Source: Okapia johnstoni
Lineage: Eukaryota > Chordata > Mammalia > Artiodactyla > Giraffidae
Assembly (NCBI GenBank): GCA_024291935.2
Contig: CM044322.1
Span: forward strand, 68,811,405-68,875,404
Direction: 5' to 3'
Length of the DNA stretch: 64,000 bases
Part shown: one piece after another, positions 62,900 to 64,000 of the stretch
Position numbering within the stretch: position 1 is the stretch's first letter
Layout of the letters: each line of letters opens with the position of its first letter
Notes under the pieces: model-generated
The model's database searches: none
What the model was told of the DNA's origin: nothing
What the model saw: only the letters and a program-made list of their open reading frames with translations
Position numbers and translations under genes: made by a program

Positions 62900-64000
62900 C
62901 TTGGTGACTGGAAAAAAATGTTGTGAAGATTAACGCTCTCCTCCCTGAATCCCGGCGGGATCTCGTTAAATCCAAGCACTGGAGCACACACTTTAGAAGG
63001 TGCTTTGCTTGAGGTCACAGAGAGTCGGACACGACTAACACTTGCTAACGTAAACCACCAAAGGACTTAAGCTGATCCCATCTTAGGATGTTTGCATAGT
63101 CCCTTCGGTCAAACACCGTAAACTAAGAAAATCAACTACTCTCCTCGCCGAACCAGGGACTTCCCTAAACCTGTGCTCGTACTCCAGCGGACTTACCACC
63201 TTATTTATTCTCCCGTTTACCACCCACGCTGTACCGGTTGTTATGACCATCTTGAAGAACCAAAGAGGAAAATTGCTCCAGGAGAAAACTGGGTCCTGAA
63301 AGGTTTGAAAAGATGCGTTGTTTCCATATAACTTACTCAGAGGCAGAAACTTTCACAGTGGAAGTGAGTTTGCACATTTCAAGTGTACAGTTGCCCCTGG
63401 GGCCCATCTGATGCTTGATTGTGGTTATAAATCCCCTCTATGCAGTGTAGGCTTTGCTGCTCTGCGTCCAGGATGGAAAAAGAACAATGGTACGTATTTC
63501 TTGGAAGAGAGGTAAATTCAGAGTTTTTATTCCTGTTTCACCTGGGGATTAAATTCATCCTTCAAAACAGCTCAAATAGTATCTCTTCTTTAAAACTTTT
63601 TTACAATTCCCAGCTGCCCTCTCTGTGCCTATACAGCTCCGTTTTATCCATTCAGCAAGTATTTACTGAGCACTTATTTGCAAGGCACCGTCCTTTGTTC
63701 TCGGGATATAGGTTTGGAAAAGGTCAAATCTAGCATTATCACGTTGCTATGAAATTCCGTGGTTATGTGTCCTTTACACCCCACCCTCTCTCCTGATTAC
63801 GTGAGTACTTTGCTATTTTGAAGGCAGGAATGGAGTCCTTTTGGTATGTGTATGTCTAGGGCCTGAACTGGAATCTGAATGACACACGTTGGTCTTCATT
63901 CCTCCTCCTTATACCGCCACCACCTCCTGAAGGTAGCAATTGCCCTCTGCCCAGATGCTGACCTCATCCTGCGCTTTCTGATGTGACCAATGGACGTTTT
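62900..64000. other. flank beyond the PFKFB2 promoter
   Basis: Mostly unique sequence. A short SINE tail piece (rule-like cggacacgactaac) lies at 63015-63048. I looked for YOD1 coding sequence on the plus strand and found none; its exons may lie beyond the window or its first exon may be noncoding. Confidence 0.5.

Overview
The window is mammalian nuclear DNA from a ruminant, most likely cattle or a close bovid. Three things show this: dozens of BovA/Bov-tA SINEs, tRNA-Glu-type (CHR-like) SINEs and two Bov-B (RTE) LINE pieces; multi-exon genes with GT-AG introns; and coding exons close to human genes. The gene order matches the human 1q32 regulators-of-complement neighbourhood, inverted. No bacterial, plasmid or phage signal is present.

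Two host genes can be reconstructed exon by exon, both on the minus strand. PFKFB2 (heart-type 6-phosphofructo-2-kinase/fructose-2,6-bisphosphatase) has fourteen coding exons at 44949-61408 that join into an intact 517-codon frame. A CpG-rich divergent promoter lies at about 62.3-62.9 kb, and a long 3' UTR probably reaches left to about 39.2 kb. C4BPB (C4b-binding protein beta chain) has five coding exons at 7321-18929 that join into 198 codons. The exon that encodes the first CCP/sushi domain in human is present only as a decayed relic at 18183-18321, so this beta chain has two CCP domains. The next gene expected to the left is C4BPA, and to the right of PFKFB2 it is YOD1. I recognised no coding exon of either inside the window.

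Layout: 0-7.2 kb is intergenic (one unidentified exon-like ORF, a Bov-B nested in a SINE, an L2 relic). 7.3-19.6 kb is C4BPB with introns full of SINEs, a Bov-B and a solo LTR. 19.6-39.2 kb is intergenic, dominated by a 7.4-kb L1 with perfect 13-bp target-site duplications and a 2.8-kb chimeric, internally deleted L1 with perfect 18-bp duplications. 37.8-38.15 kb is an orphan GC-rich patch. 39.2-62.5 kb is PFKFB2. 62.3-64 kb is its promoter and the flank beyond.

The two genes are unrelated in function. PFKFB2 sets fructose-2,6-bisphosphate and so glycolytic flux in heart; C4BPB is a secreted subunit of a complement inhibitor. They sit together through old synteny. The best findings are the dead CCP1 exon of C4BPB, a candidate alternative PFKFB2 terminal exon, a perfect 22-bp hairpin in the putative PFKFB2 3' UTR, and the chimeric L1. 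I did not find an undescribed multi-gene system. All coordinates were read by eye; repeat boundaries are approximate to about 10 bases unless a duplication is given.
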